Shown here: positions 1 through 8,601 of the stretch, piece by piece | Layout of the letters: every line of letters starts with the position of its first letter | Numbering within the stretch: position 1 is the stretch's first letter | NCBI GenBank assembly: GCA_030263295.1 | Contig: SZOS01000003.1 | Location: 1 to 64,000 of the forward strand | Length of the DNA stretch: 64,000 nucleotides | Direction of reading: 5' to 3' | DNA from: Dokdonella_A sp014338185 | Lineage (GTDB): Bacteria; Pseudomonadota; Gammaproteobacteria; Xanthomonadales; Rhodanobacteraceae | Notes under the pieces: model-generated | Seen by the model: only the letters and a program-made list of their open reading frames with translations | Told to the model about the DNA's origin: nothing | The model's database searches: none | Program-made: the position numbers and the translations under genes

Positions 1-237
1 GCTGGTGGCCGGATCGGTGTCGACGCGACGTGTCGCCACGCGCGCGCGCGGCCGCGGCGCTGCCACCGCGCTGCCGTCCTGGTCCGCACGCGCCACGCGT
101 TGGCGTGGCGGCCTGGGCGCGGCCGGTGCGGGTGCCGGTGCGGAGTCGGCCTTGGTCGTGCGCCGCTTGCGCGGCGCGCGTGCTGCGGTGGCGGGTGGCT
201 CGGCAGAGGGCGGGACGGGCGGATCGGAGGCGGCCAT
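1..237 (-). CDS. Partial hypothetical protein, Ala/Pro/Arg-rich N-terminus
   Basis: The reading frame opens with ATG at 237 and runs without a stop past the left edge, so only the first 79 codons are visible. The visible part is low-complexity and disordered, dominated by Ala, Pro and Arg, with a basic patch RKRRTTK near residue 25. Tails like this occur on RNA-binding enzymes of GC-rich proteobacteria (pseudouridine synthases, ribonucleases), but no catalytic domain is in view and I assign no function. It diverges from the gene starting at 316. A TACACT -10-like box ends 7 nt before the ATG, so its transcript may be leaderless. Confidence 0.55.
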   Translation of the reverse strand, partial: MAASDPPVPPSAEPPATAARAPRKRRTTKADSAPAPAPAAPRPPRQRVARADQDGSAVAAPRPRARVATRRVDTDPATS

Positions 238-244
238 GGCCGAA

Positions 245-250
245 AGTGTA
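245..250 (-). promoter_or_regulatory. Candidate -10 box (TACACT) of the gene at 1-237
   Basis: On the minus strand TACACT lies 7 nt before the ATG at 237, which puts the expected transcription start at or beside the start codon. No convincing -35 box was found at the proper distance. Confidence 0.35.
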
Positions 251-315
251 TCCCGCCCGCCTGCGCCGAAGCGGGCTATGCTCGTGCGCGTCGTCCCTTG
301 CCAGCGGAGTCGCCG

Positions 316-1956
316 ATGAACCGCCTGTCCACGCGCCATCTGGTGTTCGCGGCCTGCATTGTGGTGTTCGCACTCGCCCTGCCGGGCTGGCAGCAAGGTT
401 GGCCGCTGCGCGTGCTGGCGATCGTCGCGGGCGCACTCGTGCTGGTGGGCGTGGCCGACCTCGCCCAGCGCCGCTCGACCTTGCGGCGCAACTATCCGGT
501 GAGCGGCCACATCCGCTTCTTCTTCGAGTACTTCCGTCCGATGCTGCGCCAGTACGTGGTCGAGTCGGACACCGAGGAGGTGCCGTTCTCGCACGAGCAG
601 CGCGCGGTGGTGTACCAGCGCGCCAAGAACGTATCCGACGTGCGCGGCTTCGGCAGCCAGCTCGACATGTATGCGCAGCGCTACGAGTGGATCAACCACT
701 CGATCGCGCCCAGCCGCATCGAGCACGCCGACTTCCGCGTCGAGGTGGGCGGGGCGCAGTGCCGCAAGCCCTATTCGGCCAGCGTGTTCAACATCTCGGC
801 GATGAGCTTTGGCTCGCTGTCGCCGAACGCGATCCGCGCGCTCAACGAGGGCGCGCGGCGCGGCGGCTTCTACCACGACACCGGTGAGGGCTCGCTGTCG
901 CCGTACCACCGCGAGAACGGCGGTGACATCGTCTGGGAACTCGGCTCGGGCTACTTCGGCGCCTGCGAGCGCGCGGGCGTGTTCAGCCAGGCCCGCTTCG
1001 CCGAGCGCGCGGTGCTCGAACAGGTCAAGATGATCGAGGTCAAGCTGTCGCAGGGTGCCAAGCCCGGCCACGGCGGCGTGCTGCCCGCGGCCAAGGTCAA
1101 CGCCGAGATCGCGGCCACGCGCGGCGTGCCGATCGGCGAGGACTGCATCTCGCCCGCGCGCCACTCCGAATTCGACACGCCCGAGGGACTGCTGCACTTC
1201 ATCGCGCGCCTGCGCGAGCTGTCGGGCGGCAAGCCCACCGGCTTCAAGCTCGCGATCGGCCATCCGTGGGAATGGTTCGGCATCGCCAAGGCGATGACCA
1301 CGACCGGCATCCGGCCCGACTTCATCGTGGTCGACGGCGGCGAGGGCGGCACCGGCGCGGCGCCGGTGGAGTTCTTCGACCACGTCGGCGTGCCACTGCG
1401 CGAAGGCCTCATGCTCGTGCACAACACCCTGGTCGGGCTCGGCCTGCGCGAGCAGATCCGCATCGGTGCAGCCGGCAAGATCATCACCGGCGTCGATCTC
1501 GCGCGCACGTTCGCGCTGGGTGCGGACTGGTGCAACGCCGCGCGCGGTTTCATGTTCGCGCTCGGCTGCATCCAGGCCCGGCTGTGCCACACCGACCGCT
1601 GCCCGACCGGCGTCACCACCCAGGACCCGCGCCGCTGGCGCCACCTCGACGTGCCCGACAAGGCCACGCGCGTGGCCAACTTCCATCGCAACACGCTGCA
1701 TGCGCTGCGCGACCTGCTGCAGGCGGCCGGCCTCAACCATCCCAGCGAGCTCGGCCCCGAGCATGTGATCCGGCGCGTGTCGGCCGACCAGGTGCGCTCG
1801 CTGGCCACCCTGTACCGCTTTCTCGAACCGGGCGAGCTGCTGGGCGAGCGCGTGCCCGAGCATGCGGTGTTCCAGCGGTTCTGGCGCCAGGCGCGGCCCG
1901 ACAGCTTCGAGCCCGGCAGCGACCTGCGCGCGCGCCGCGGCAGCAAACTGGTGTGA
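316..1956 (+). CDS. FMN-binding glutamate synthase family protein
   Basis: A 546-residue protein related to the FMN-binding (GltB central) domain of glutamate synthase, but standalone and membrane-anchored. Residues 1-60 hold two hydrophobic stretches (LVFAACIVVFALALPGW and a VLAIVAGALVLVGVADL-like segment). The remainder is the TIM-barrel synthase domain, with SAMSFGSLSPNAIRALNEGA, HDTGEGSLSPYH, KPGHGGVLPA, DGGEGGTGAAP and a Cys-rich CHTDRCPTGVTTQDP. The start at 316 was chosen because the membrane segment follows it directly and a TATGCT -10-like box lies at 277-282. The electron donor and the physiological substrate are unknown for this subfamily; glutamate synthesis is not established. 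The next gene downstream is a GST with its own promoter-like boxes. Confidence 0.85.
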   Translation: MNRLSTRHLVFAACIVVFALALPGWQQGWPLRVLAIVAGALVLVGVADLAQRRSTLRRNYPVSGHIRFFFEYFRPMLRQYVVESDTEEVPFSHEQRAVVYQRAKNVSDVRGFGSQLDMYAQRYEWINHSIAPSRIEHADFRVEVGGAQCRKPYSASVFNISAMSFGSLSPNAIRALNEGARRGGFYHDTGEGSLSPYHRENGGDIVWELGSGYFGACERAGVFSQARFAERAVLEQVKMIEVKLSQGAKPGHGGVLPAAKVNAEIAATRGVPIGEDCISPARHSEFDTPEGLLHFIARLRELSGGKPTGFKLAIGHPWEWFGIAKAMTTTGIRPDFIVVDGGEGGTGAAPVEFFDHVGVPLREGLMLVHNTLVGLGLREQIRIGAAGKIITGVDLARTFALGADWCNAARGFMFALGCIQARLCHTDRCPTGVTTQDPRRWRHLDVPDKATRVANFHRNTLHALRDLLQAAGLNHPSELGPEHVIRRVSADQVRSLATLYRFLEPGELLGERVPEHAVFQRFWRQARPDSFEPGSDLRARRGSKLV

Positions 1957-1967
1957 GCGCGGCGGGT

Positions 1968-1997
1968 TTGCGGCCGCGACGAGCGCTGGCGTAGCCT
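1968..1997 (+). promoter_or_regulatory. Sigma-70-like promoter before the GST gene
   Basis: TTGCGG at 1968-1973 and TAGCCT at 1992-1997 are separated by 18 bp. The expected start near 2004 gives a leader of about 25 nt before the ATG at 2029. Confidence 0.4.
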
Positions 1998-2028
1998 TGC
2001 CCGTCATCGCCCTGCCGAGCCCCGCGCC

Positions 2029-2733
2029 ATGATCGACCTGTACTACTGGCCGACGCCGAACGGCCACAAGATCACCCTGTTCCTGGAGGAAGCCGCGCTC
2101 GACTACACGCTGCGCGCGGTCGACATCGGCGCGGGCGCGCAGTTCGCGCCCGACTTTCTCGCGATCTCGCCCAACAACAAGATCCCCGCGATCGTCGACC
2201 ATGCGCCGGCCGACGGCGGCGAGCCGATCAGCGTGTTCGAATCGGGCGCGATCCTGCTGTACCTGGCCAACAAGACGCGCCAGTTCCTGCCCGCCGACGT
2301 GCGCATGCACACGGTGGTCAACGAATGGCTGTTCTGGCAGGTCGGCGGGCTCGGTCCGATGACGGGGCAGTACGGCCATTTCAACGTGTATGCGCCGACG
2401 CCGATCCCGTATGCGATCGAGCGCTACACGCGCGAGGCGCTGCGCCTGCTCGGCGTGCTCGACACGCGTTTGCGCGGGCGCGAGTTCATCGCCGGCGACG
2501 CCTACACCATCGCCGACATGGCCTGCTATCCGTGGATCAATCCCTACGCCAAGGCGCCACTGGACCTCGAACCATTCCCGCAGCTGCGGCGTTGGCGCGA
2601 TGCGATCGCGGCGCGACCCGCGACCGTGCGCGCATGGGCGCGTGCGGGCGAGGTCGATCGCGTGGCCGGCGCGCCGCTGAGCGAGGCCGAGCGGCGCGTG
2701 CTGTTCGGGCAGGGCCCTCGCCCGGCGCCGTGA
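2029..2733 (+). CDS. Glutathione S-transferase, YfcG/YghU-like
   Basis: A 234-residue cytosolic GST. The N-terminal thioredoxin-like domain (about 1-85) carries YYWPTPNGHKITLFLEE, NNKIPAIVD with the cis-Pro, and the glutathione-binding ESGAILLYLA. The helical C-terminal domain carries GPMTGQYGHFNVYAP and the N-capping IADMACYPWI. This pattern matches the disulfide-bond oxidoreductase (Nu-class) GSTs YfcG and YghU, which use glutathione to reduce small disulfides and have only weak classical transferase activity. The length is normal. It ends 18 bp before the convergent arginase gene. The exact substrate cannot be told from sequence. Confidence 0.85.
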   Translation: MIDLYYWPTPNGHKITLFLEEAALDYTLRAVDIGAGAQFAPDFLAISPNNKIPAIVDHAPADGGEPISVFESGAILLYLANKTRQFLPADVRMHTVVNEWLFWQVGGLGPMTGQYGHFNVYAPTPIPYAIERYTREALRLLGVLDTRLRGREFIAGDAYTIADMACYPWINPYAKAPLDLEPFPQLRRWRDAIAARPATVRAWARAGEVDRVAGAPLSEAERRVLFGQGPRPAP

Positions 2734-2751
2734 CGCCGTCGTCGCGCGCGC

Positions 2752-3672
2752 TCATTCCCGCATGAGGGTGGACTTGCCGAACAGGCTTTCGACCAGGTCC
2801 ACGGCGAGCAGCGCGGTCTGGTTGCGCGTGTCGAGCGCGGGGTTGAGTTCCATGATGTCGAGCGAGCCGAGGCGGCCGCTGTCGGCGATCATTTCCATGC
2901 ACAGCTGCGCTTCGCGGTAGCTCGGCCCGCCCGCGACCGTGGTGCCCACGCCCGGCGCGATCGTCGGATCGAGGAAGTCGACGTCGAAGCTCACGTGCAG
3001 GTGGTCGTCGGCGCCGAGCTTGCCGAGCGCTTCCTCCATCACCCGGCGCATGCCGACCTCGTCGATGTAGCGCATGTCGTAGATGTCGAGACCGACGTCG
3101 TGCACGAGGCGTTTCTCGGGCGGGTCGACCGAGCGGATGCCGATCTGGCGCAGCTGCCCGGGCGCGAGTTGCGGCGCATCGCCGCCGAGTTCGGTGAGCG
3201 CCTCGGGGCCGAAGCCGCACAGGCACGCCACCGGCATGCCGTGCACGTTGCCCGAAGGCGTGATCGCGGCGGTGTTGAAGTCGGCATGCGCGTCCAGCCA
3301 CAGCACGGTCAGGCGCGCGCCGCTCTCGCGGCAGTGGCGCGCCACCGCGGTGATCGAGCCGATCGCCAGGCAATGGTCGCCGCCGAGCAGGATCGGCACG
3401 CGCTGCTGGTCGAGCTCACGCGCGACCGCGCCCATCACCGCGCGGTTCCACGCCACCACTTCGGGCAGGTGGCGATAGCCTTCATGCGGCGGTTGCCACG
3501 GGTTGAACGGCCCCTGCAGGTTGCCGCGATCCACCACGTCCAGTCCGCGCGCCGCGAGCGCGGCGCCGATGCCGGCCACGCGCAGTGCCTCCGGTCCCAT
3601 CGACGCGCCGCGCGTGCCGGCGCCGATGTCGGTCGGTGCGCCGATGAGGGACACCGCATTGTGTACAGCCAT
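2752..3672 (-). CDS. rocF: Arginase
   Basis: Arginase hydrolyses L-arginine to ornithine and urea with a binuclear manganese centre. The 306-residue protein has the metal-ligand motifs in order: GGDHCLAIGS (His about 100), DAHADFNT (Asp 127, His 129, Asp 131) and SFDVDFLDPTIAPG near residue 225. GNVHGMP, typical of true arginases, is also present. An upstream ATG at 3705 is possible, but the start at 3672 is preceded by GGAG at 8-nt spacing and gives the conserved beginning VSLIGAPTDIGAGTRG. Agmatinases share the fold; the arginase assignment rests on the NVHGMP region and the length. Confidence 0.9.
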   Translation of the reverse strand: MAVHNAVSLIGAPTDIGAGTRGASMGPEALRVAGIGAALAARGLDVVDRGNLQGPFNPWQPPHEGYRHLPEVVAWNRAVMGAVARELDQQRVPILLGGDHCLAIGSITAVARHCRESGARLTVLWLDAHADFNTAAITPSGNVHGMPVACLCGFGPEALTELGGDAPQLAPGQLRQIGIRSVDPPEKRLVHDVGLDIYDMRYIDEVGMRRVMEEALGKLGADDHLHVSFDVDFLDPTIAPGVGTTVAGGPSYREAQLCMEMIADSGRLGSLDIMELNPALDTRNQTALLAVDLVESLFGKSTLMRE

Positions 3673-3754
3673 CGCCACGACTCCATTTGATGCGCACCGG
3701 CGCATCGCAATGGCACATTCTCGGGCAATCGCGCCGGGGCGTCACGCCCGCGCT

Positions 3755-4096
3755 TCAGCGCGAGGGGCTGCCGTCCTCGACCGCGCTGTCGATCGCGCCC
3801 AGCAGCGCCGACATCGCCAGGTCCAGCTGCGGCGGATCGATCGCCGCGCCGTACTGCAGGCGTTCGCTGGCCAGTTCGTCGAGCCGGCCCGCATGCATGC
3901 CGATCGTGGCATAGCCATAGCAGCCGGCCGAGCCGGCGAGGCGGTGGGCCTGCATCGCGAGTTCGCGCAGGTGCTCGTCGTCATGCCCGGATGCGCGCCA
4001 CGCACGCCACTGCGCGAGCAGCGCGCTGCGCTTTTCGGCAAGTCCGGTGGCGTAGCGCCGCCGCAGTGCCTGCAGCTGGGGATCGTCTGCGATCAC
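3755..4096 (-). CDS. Hpt-domain phosphotransfer protein
   Basis: A 113-residue single-domain histidine phosphotransfer protein. The motif AHRLAGSAGCYGY, with the phosphorylatable His at about residue 51, matches the HxLKGSAxxxG core of Hpt domains. The rest is predicted to be a four-helix bundle, and the length suits an Hpt domain alone. Such proteins relay phosphate between hybrid kinases and response regulators, but no hybrid kinase is in the window, so its partner is unknown. The conserved Lys two residues after the His is replaced by Ala, a common variation. Confidence 0.75.
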   Translation of the reverse strand: MIADDPQLQALRRRYATGLAEKRSALLAQWRAWRASGHDDEHLRELAMQAHRLAGSAGCYGYATIGMHAGRLDELASERLQYGAAIDPPQLDLAMSALLGAIDSAVEDGSPSR

Positions 4097-4257
4097 GGCA
4101 CGGGTCCGTGGCTGGAGTCGTGGCCACTATAGGCCGGCCGGCGCGCCCGAGTGTGGACAAATGCAACGTGTCGCGGCGCCTGGCCATCGACCGCTATGCG
4201 CCAGCGCCGGCAGGATCGATACTCGCGCTTCGTTCCTGTACCGCGGAAGGCCAAGCC

Positions 4258-4845
4258 ATGACTGACTTCACCAACGAGATCCTCGGGCAGCTCACGCCGG
4301 CCAATCTGCAGGCGATCGCCGGCCAGCTCGGCATCGACCCCGCGCAGGCACAGGCGGCGGTGGCGCAGGCGCTGCCGATGGTGGTGGGTGGACTGGCGCG
4401 CAACGCCTCCACCGACAGCGGCGCCAGCGCGCTGCGCGATGCGCTGCAGGCGCACACCGGCAACGACATGGGCGCGATCCTCGGCAGCGTGCTCGGTGGC
4501 GGTGGCCAGGGTGGCGCGATCCTCGGTCACATTTTCGGCAACCGTCAGGATCGGGCCGCCCAGCAGCTGGGCAACAGCAGCGGCATCGGCACGGCCAACG
4601 CCGGCGCGCTCATGGCGATGCTCGCGCCGCTGGTCATGGGCATGCTCGGCAATCGCGCGCAGAGCCAGGGCATGGACGCGGGTGGCCTCGGCGGCATGCT
4701 CGGGCGTGAGCTGCAGGGCCTCGGCCGCGGCAGCCAGGGCGGCCTGCTCGGCGCGGTGTTCGACCAGGATGGCGACGGCCAGCTCGGGCTGTCCGACGTG
4801 CTCAAGCTCGGCTCACAGTTCCTCGGCAACCGCGGCCACAGCTAG
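4258..4845 (+). CDS. DUF937 (YidB-like) protein with an EF-hand-type loop
   Basis: A 195-residue protein of the DUF937/YidB family, whose function is unknown. The N-terminal two thirds show the family pattern: ILGQLTPANLQAIAGQLGI, then QALPMVVGGLARNA and Gly-rich stretches such as GSVLGGGGQGG. The C-terminus contains DQDGDGQLGLSD, which fits a 12-residue EF-hand/dockerin calcium loop (Asp at 1, 3, 5 and 12). The start at 4258 was chosen for its GGAAGG box and the conserved MTDFTNEILGQL beginning. Its TAG stop shares the palindrome CTAG with the stop of the convergent glycosyltransferase gene. Confidence 0.8.
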   Translation: MTDFTNEILGQLTPANLQAIAGQLGIDPAQAQAAVAQALPMVVGGLARNASTDSGASALRDALQAHTGNDMGAILGSVLGGGGQGGAILGHIFGNRQDRAAQQLGNSSGIGTANAGALMAMLAPLVMGMLGNRAQSQGMDAGGLGGMLGRELQGLGRGSQGGLLGAVFDQDGDGQLGLSDVLKLGSQFLGNRGHS

Positions 4846-5996
4846 GCAGCCGCGCCCGCGCGGTACACCGCCACCGTGGCATCGACGCAGCGCGACCAGC
4901 TGTAGCGCCGGGCATGGGCGATGCCACGCGGCATCGCCTGCGCGCGCCAGGGCGCGTCGGCGAGCAGCCGTTCCAGGCCCGCGCGCAGCGCGGCCTCGTC
5001 GAGCGGATCCACGCACAGCGCGATCGCGCCCGAATCGTCGCTGGCGACTTCATCCAGCGCCGAACCGCGCGAGGTGAGCACGGGCACGCCGCTGGCCAGC
5101 GCCTCGAGCACGGGCAGGCCAAAGCCTTCGTACAACGACGGAAACGCGAAGGCGTGGGCGCCGGCATACAGCAGCGGCAGTTCGGCCTCGTCGACGTAGC
5201 CGAGCCGCCGCGCCGCGCCGCCCGCCTCCAGCGGCGCGATCGCGCGTTCGAGTTCGTGGTTGAGCCAGCCGCGTCCCCCCGCGATCACCAGCGGATGCGC
5301 CGCGCGCAGCGGCGCCGGCAGCGCGGCATAGGCCCGCACCAGCCGCGCGAGGTTCTTGCGCGGTTCCTGCGTCGCCACCACCAGCAGGTAGGCGTGATCG
5401 AGCAGGCCGTGCCGCGCGAGCACGGGCGCGAGTTGCGCGCGTGGTCGCGGCATGAAGGTCGCATCCACACCCAGCGGCACCACGTGCAGCTTGCTGCGCG
5501 CGACGCCGAGCCGGCCCACCAGCTCGTCGGCGATGAACTGCGAATCGGTGAGCACGCCGCAGGCCTGCTCCAGCGAGCGCGGCAGGTGGCGGTCGAGGAA
5601 GCGCACGCGCTCGCGCGGATGCGCCTGCGGGAAGTTGAGCCACGACAGGTCATGTACGGTGGTGAAGGCCGGCCCGTCGAACGGCAGCAGCACGTAGTTG
5701 GGCGTATGCAGCACCCAGCCGCGCAGCTGGCGCGCGTGCAGCCGGAACAGACCCGCGCGCAGCTGCGCATACAGCTCCAGCGCGGCGCTCTTGAACGGCA
5801 CCCGCGCCCGCACCGCGGCGATCGCGCGGTTGGCGCGCAGCGCGTGGGCGGGATCATCGACCCAGTGGTAGGCCGAGTACAGGCGCAGCGCCTCGACGTC
5901 GCGATGGTCGGCCAGCCCGCGAGCCAACTCCAGCGCATAGCGGCCGATACCGGTCAGCGGCGCGCTGATCGCATCGACGTTGAAGATCACCCGCAT
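4842..5996 (-). CDS. Glycosyltransferase, GT4 (group 1) family
   Basis: A 384-residue GT-B fold glycosyltransferase and the last gene of the minus-strand polysaccharide operon. The N-terminal half begins MRVIFNVDAISAPLTGIGRYA, with the Gly-containing acceptor loop, and includes FTTVHDLSWLNFP. The C-terminal nucleotide-sugar half has VVATQEPRKNLARLVRAY and the Glu-x7-Glu signature in FPSLYEGFGLPVLEALASG. This subgroup resembles mannosyltransferases of O-antigen clusters. The gene overlaps the end of the upstream dehydratase gene by 10 bp. The sugar and acceptor cannot be deduced; GDP-mannose or a GDP-6-deoxyhexose is plausible from context. Confidence 0.85.
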   Translation of the reverse strand: MRVIFNVDAISAPLTGIGRYALELARGLADHRDVEALRLYSAYHWVDDPAHALRANRAIAAVRARVPFKSAALELYAQLRAGLFRLHARQLRGWVLHTPNYVLLPFDGPAFTTVHDLSWLNFPQAHPRERVRFLDRHLPRSLEQACGVLTDSQFIADELVGRLGVARSKLHVVPLGVDATFMPRPRAQLAPVLARHGLLDHAYLLVVATQEPRKNLARLVRAYAALPAPLRAAHPLVIAGGRGWLNHELERAIAPLEAGGAARRLGYVDEAELPLLYAGAHAFAFPSLYEGFGLPVLEALASGVPVLTSRGSALDEVASDDSGAIALCVDPLDEAALRAGLERLLADAPWRAQAMPRGIAHARRYSWSRCVDATVAVYRAGAAA

Positions 5997-7039
5997 GGGG
6001 CGCGATCCGGCGCCAGCCGCGCGAGGTCGGCCTCGACCATGGTGCGCGCGAGCGCGGCCAGGTCCAGGCTTGGCGCGAAGCCAAGCTCGCGCCGCGCCTT
6101 GGCGGCGTCGCCCACGAGCAACGGCGCGTCGAACGGCCGCAGCAACGCGGCATCCACCCGCACCCGCACGCGTCCACCGTCGCGTTGCAGCGCCACCTCG
6201 TCGGCGCCGCTGCCGTGCCAGTCCAGCTCGATGCCGACCGCGGCGAATGCCGCGGTGGCGAACTCGCGGATGCTCGCCGCGCGGCCCGTGGCCAGCACGT
6301 AGTCATCGCCGTGTTCGCGCCCGACCATCGCCTGCAGCGCCGCCATGCAGTCGGGCGCGTAGCCGAAGTCGCGGCGCGCGTCGAGATTGCCCAGCACGAC
6401 CTCGTGATCGAGCCCGCGCGCGATGCGGGCGACCGCGAGCGTGATCTTGCGCGTGACGAAGGCCGCGTCGCGCAGCGGCGATTCGTGGTTGAACAGGATC
6501 GCGCTGGAGGCGTGCACGCCATAGCTCGCGCGCCAGGCGCCGATCGCGCTGTGCGCCAGCAGCTTGGACACGCCATAGGGCGAGCGCGCGGCCAGTGGCG
6601 TGGATTCATCCTGCGGTGACTGCGCGGGCGCGCCGAAGATCTCGGCGCTGGATGTGAGCACCATGCGCGTGCGCGGCGCGTGCAGGCGCAGCGCTTCGAG
6701 CAGGTTGAGGGTGCTGCCGCCGTTGGCCGCGATGCTGGCCTGCGGCGCGCTGAAGGACTCGGCCACGCGCGACTGGCCGGCGAGGTGGAACAGTGCATCG
6801 GGCTGCAGCTGGCCGAGCAGGGCCGCGCAGGCACCCGCATCGGTCGGGTCGAGCGCGCTGTAGCGCAGCTGCGGATGGTCGGCGATGCCGAGCTCGCGCA
6901 GGCGCCAGTCGTCGAGCGTGCGCGCCGGCCGGTGGGTGCCGGTCACGCCCACGCCGCGGGCGAGCAGTTGCGCGGCCAGCAGCGCGCCGTCCTGGCCGCT
7001 GATGCCGGTGATGAGGGCGTGGCGCAGGTGCCAGGTCAT
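5987..7039 (-). CDS. gmd: GDP-mannose 4,6-dehydratase-like enzyme
   Basis: A 350-residue extended short-chain dehydrogenase that should convert GDP-mannose to GDP-4-keto-6-deoxymannose with bound NADP. It shows the GMD signatures: TGISGQDGALLAAQL (cofactor loop, residues 11-25), LFHLAGQSRV, SSAEIFG (catalytic Ser/Glu near 131-133), YGVSK (Tyr 155, Lys 159), FNHESPLRDAAFVTRKIT and LGNLDARRDFGYA. The start at 7039 overlaps the upstream stop as ATGA. The partner reductase that would finish GDP-rhamnose, GDP-fucose or a similar sugar is not in the window. The sequence is somewhat divergent (Leu-Arg-Asp where RRGETF-type residues are usual), but the catalytic residues are kept. Confidence 0.85.
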   Translation of the reverse strand: MTWHLRHALITGISGQDGALLAAQLLARGVGVTGTHRPARTLDDWRLRELGIADHPQLRYSALDPTDAGACAALLGQLQPDALFHLAGQSRVAESFSAPQASIAANGGSTLNLLEALRLHAPRTRMVLTSSAEIFGAPAQSPQDESTPLAARSPYGVSKLLAHSAIGAWRASYGVHASSAILFNHESPLRDAAFVTRKITLAVARIARGLDHEVVLGNLDARRDFGYAPDCMAALQAMVGREHGDDYVLATGRAASIREFATAAFAAVGIELDWHGSGADEVALQRDGGRVRVRVDAALLRPFDAPLLVGDAAKARRELGFAPSLDLAALARTMVEADLARLAPDRAPCG

Positions 7040-8601
7040 GGGCTCTCCATCAGGCTGCGCAGGCGTGGCTCGGCCCCGGCCAGCGCCGCCTGCGCGGTCG
7101 CGGCCAACGGCGTTGTCACGCGGAGGATCGGGATGTCGAGCAGGCGGCACAGGATCTGCGTCGCGTCGTCGCCGTCGCGCGTGACCAGCAGGCGTTCGAT
7201 CGCGAACAGCTGCAGCCAGTCCCACAGCGCGCGATAGGACGGCTCGGGATCGTGTGCCTGCCAGGTGCAGCTGGCCACGAGCGTGCCGTCGAGCAGCAGT
7301 TCGTTCTCGCTGCCGTTGGCCACGAGGTTCCACACCTCGGCATCGGGCCAGCGCGGCGCGCCCGCCCCGACCCACAGCAGCCGCGGTCTGGGCGTGGCTG
7401 TGGCGGCAGCGGCAAACGCGCGGCGCACGCGCCAGTCGAGCACGCGCCGCGCGAAGGAACGCAGCTGGCGCCCGACCTCGCGCTCGTAATCGGGCCAGCG
7501 CTCGCGCAGGACCGCCATGCCGGCGGCACCGAGCGCGGCGCGGCGCTCGGCGCCAAAGCTCGCGCTGCGCTCGTGGCGCACGTAGACATTGCCCGCGATG
7601 AGATGGCGCAGGCCCGCGCGCGCGGCGCGCTGGCAGAAGTCGTTTTCCTCGCCGTAGCCTTGCGGGAACGCGGCCTCGTCGAGCGCACCGACCGCATCGA
7701 GCGCGCTGCGCCTGATGTACATGCAAAAGCCGTTGCCGGTGGGCAACTGCGGATAGGCCAGCCCGGCCTGCTGCCACAGCGCCCGCGCCGCAGTGACGAA
7801 GTCCCAGGCCGCGGGCCAGGCGTTGGCCTGCTCCAGTTCGGGCACCGAGAACGCGCCCGCGTTGTCGGACACCGCGGTCACGGTGGCCACGCCGGGATCG
7901 CTGCAGGCGGCGCGGCGCAGGCCCTGCAGCCAGTTCGGGCCGACTTCGGTGTCGGCATTGAGCAGCACCACGTCGGCGCGCCCGGCGGCGGCGATGCCGC
8001 GGTTGGCGGTGGCGGTGAAGCCGCGGTTGCGTTCGTTGTGCAGCACGCTCACGCGCGGCAGTCGGGCCCAGCGCTGCAGCAGCGGCGCGAGTGCGGCATC
8101 GCTGCTGCCATCGTCGATCACGATGAGGCGCGCATGGCCGCTGGTGTGGGCGGCCACGCTGGCTAGGCAGCGCTCGACCAGTGCGGGCGCGTTGTACACC
8201 GGCACCACGATCGCGACTTCGGTACCGGCGACGTCGGTGCCGAAGGGCACGGTCTGCGCGCCGCCGGCAACCCGGCGCAGCGGCCGTTGCGGCAGGGTGC
8301 CGGCGTGGCCGGCACGACCGGGCAGCAGCGCGAGCGGTGCGCTGGCCAGCGCCGCGCCGTCGCGCCGCGCGCGCGGCAGCACGCTCACGCCGGCCGCGCC
8401 GTTGACCGCGAACTCGAACTCGAGCTGCGCGTGGCCGTGCGCGTCGCAGGCCAGTTCGTCGAAATGGCAGCCGTCCAGTTCGAGCGCGAGCGCGGGGGTG
8501 CCCGGTTGCGCCTGCAGCGCCAGGCGCGTGCCGTCCCAGCGCAGCCCGCGCAGTGGCGGCAGCCAGCGTGGACCGATGCGGCGGCGCAGGAATGCGAACA
8601 T
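7036..8601 (-). CDS. Glycosyltransferase, GT2 family, with extra N- and C-terminal regions
   Basis: A 521-residue protein with a central GT-A/GT2 domain (about 125-350): EVAIVVPVYNAPALVERCL, VIDDGSSD, VLLNADTEV (metal-binding region), GNGFCMYIRR and GYGEENDFCQRAARAG. About 120 residues precede the domain and 150 follow it without a recognised family. A longer frame reaches 8736, but the start at 8601 was chosen because it makes a TGATG junction with the upstream stop and begins MFAFLRRRIGPRW. It probably adds a sugar to the exported glycan. Specificity is not visible. Confidence 0.8.
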   Translation of the reverse strand: MFAFLRRRIGPRWLPPLRGLRWDGTRLALQAQPGTPALALELDGCHFDELACDAHGHAQLEFEFAVNGAAGVSVLPRARRDGAALASAPLALLPGRAGHAGTLPQRPLRRVAGGAQTVPFGTDVAGTEVAIVVPVYNAPALVERCLASVAAHTSGHARLIVIDDGSSDAALAPLLQRWARLPRVSVLHNERNRGFTATANRGIAAAGRADVVLLNADTEVGPNWLQGLRRAACSDPGVATVTAVSDNAGAFSVPELEQANAWPAAWDFVTAARALWQQAGLAYPQLPTGNGFCMYIRRSALDAVGALDEAAFPQGYGEENDFCQRAARAGLRHLIAGNVYVRHERSASFGAERRAALGAAGMAVLRERWPDYEREVGRQLRSFARRVLDWRVRRAFAAAATATPRPRLLWVGAGAPRWPDAEVWNLVANGSENELLLDGTLVASCTWQAHDPEPSYRALWDWLQLFAIERLLVTRDGDDATQILCRLLDIPILRVTTPLAATAQAALAGAEPRLRSLMESP

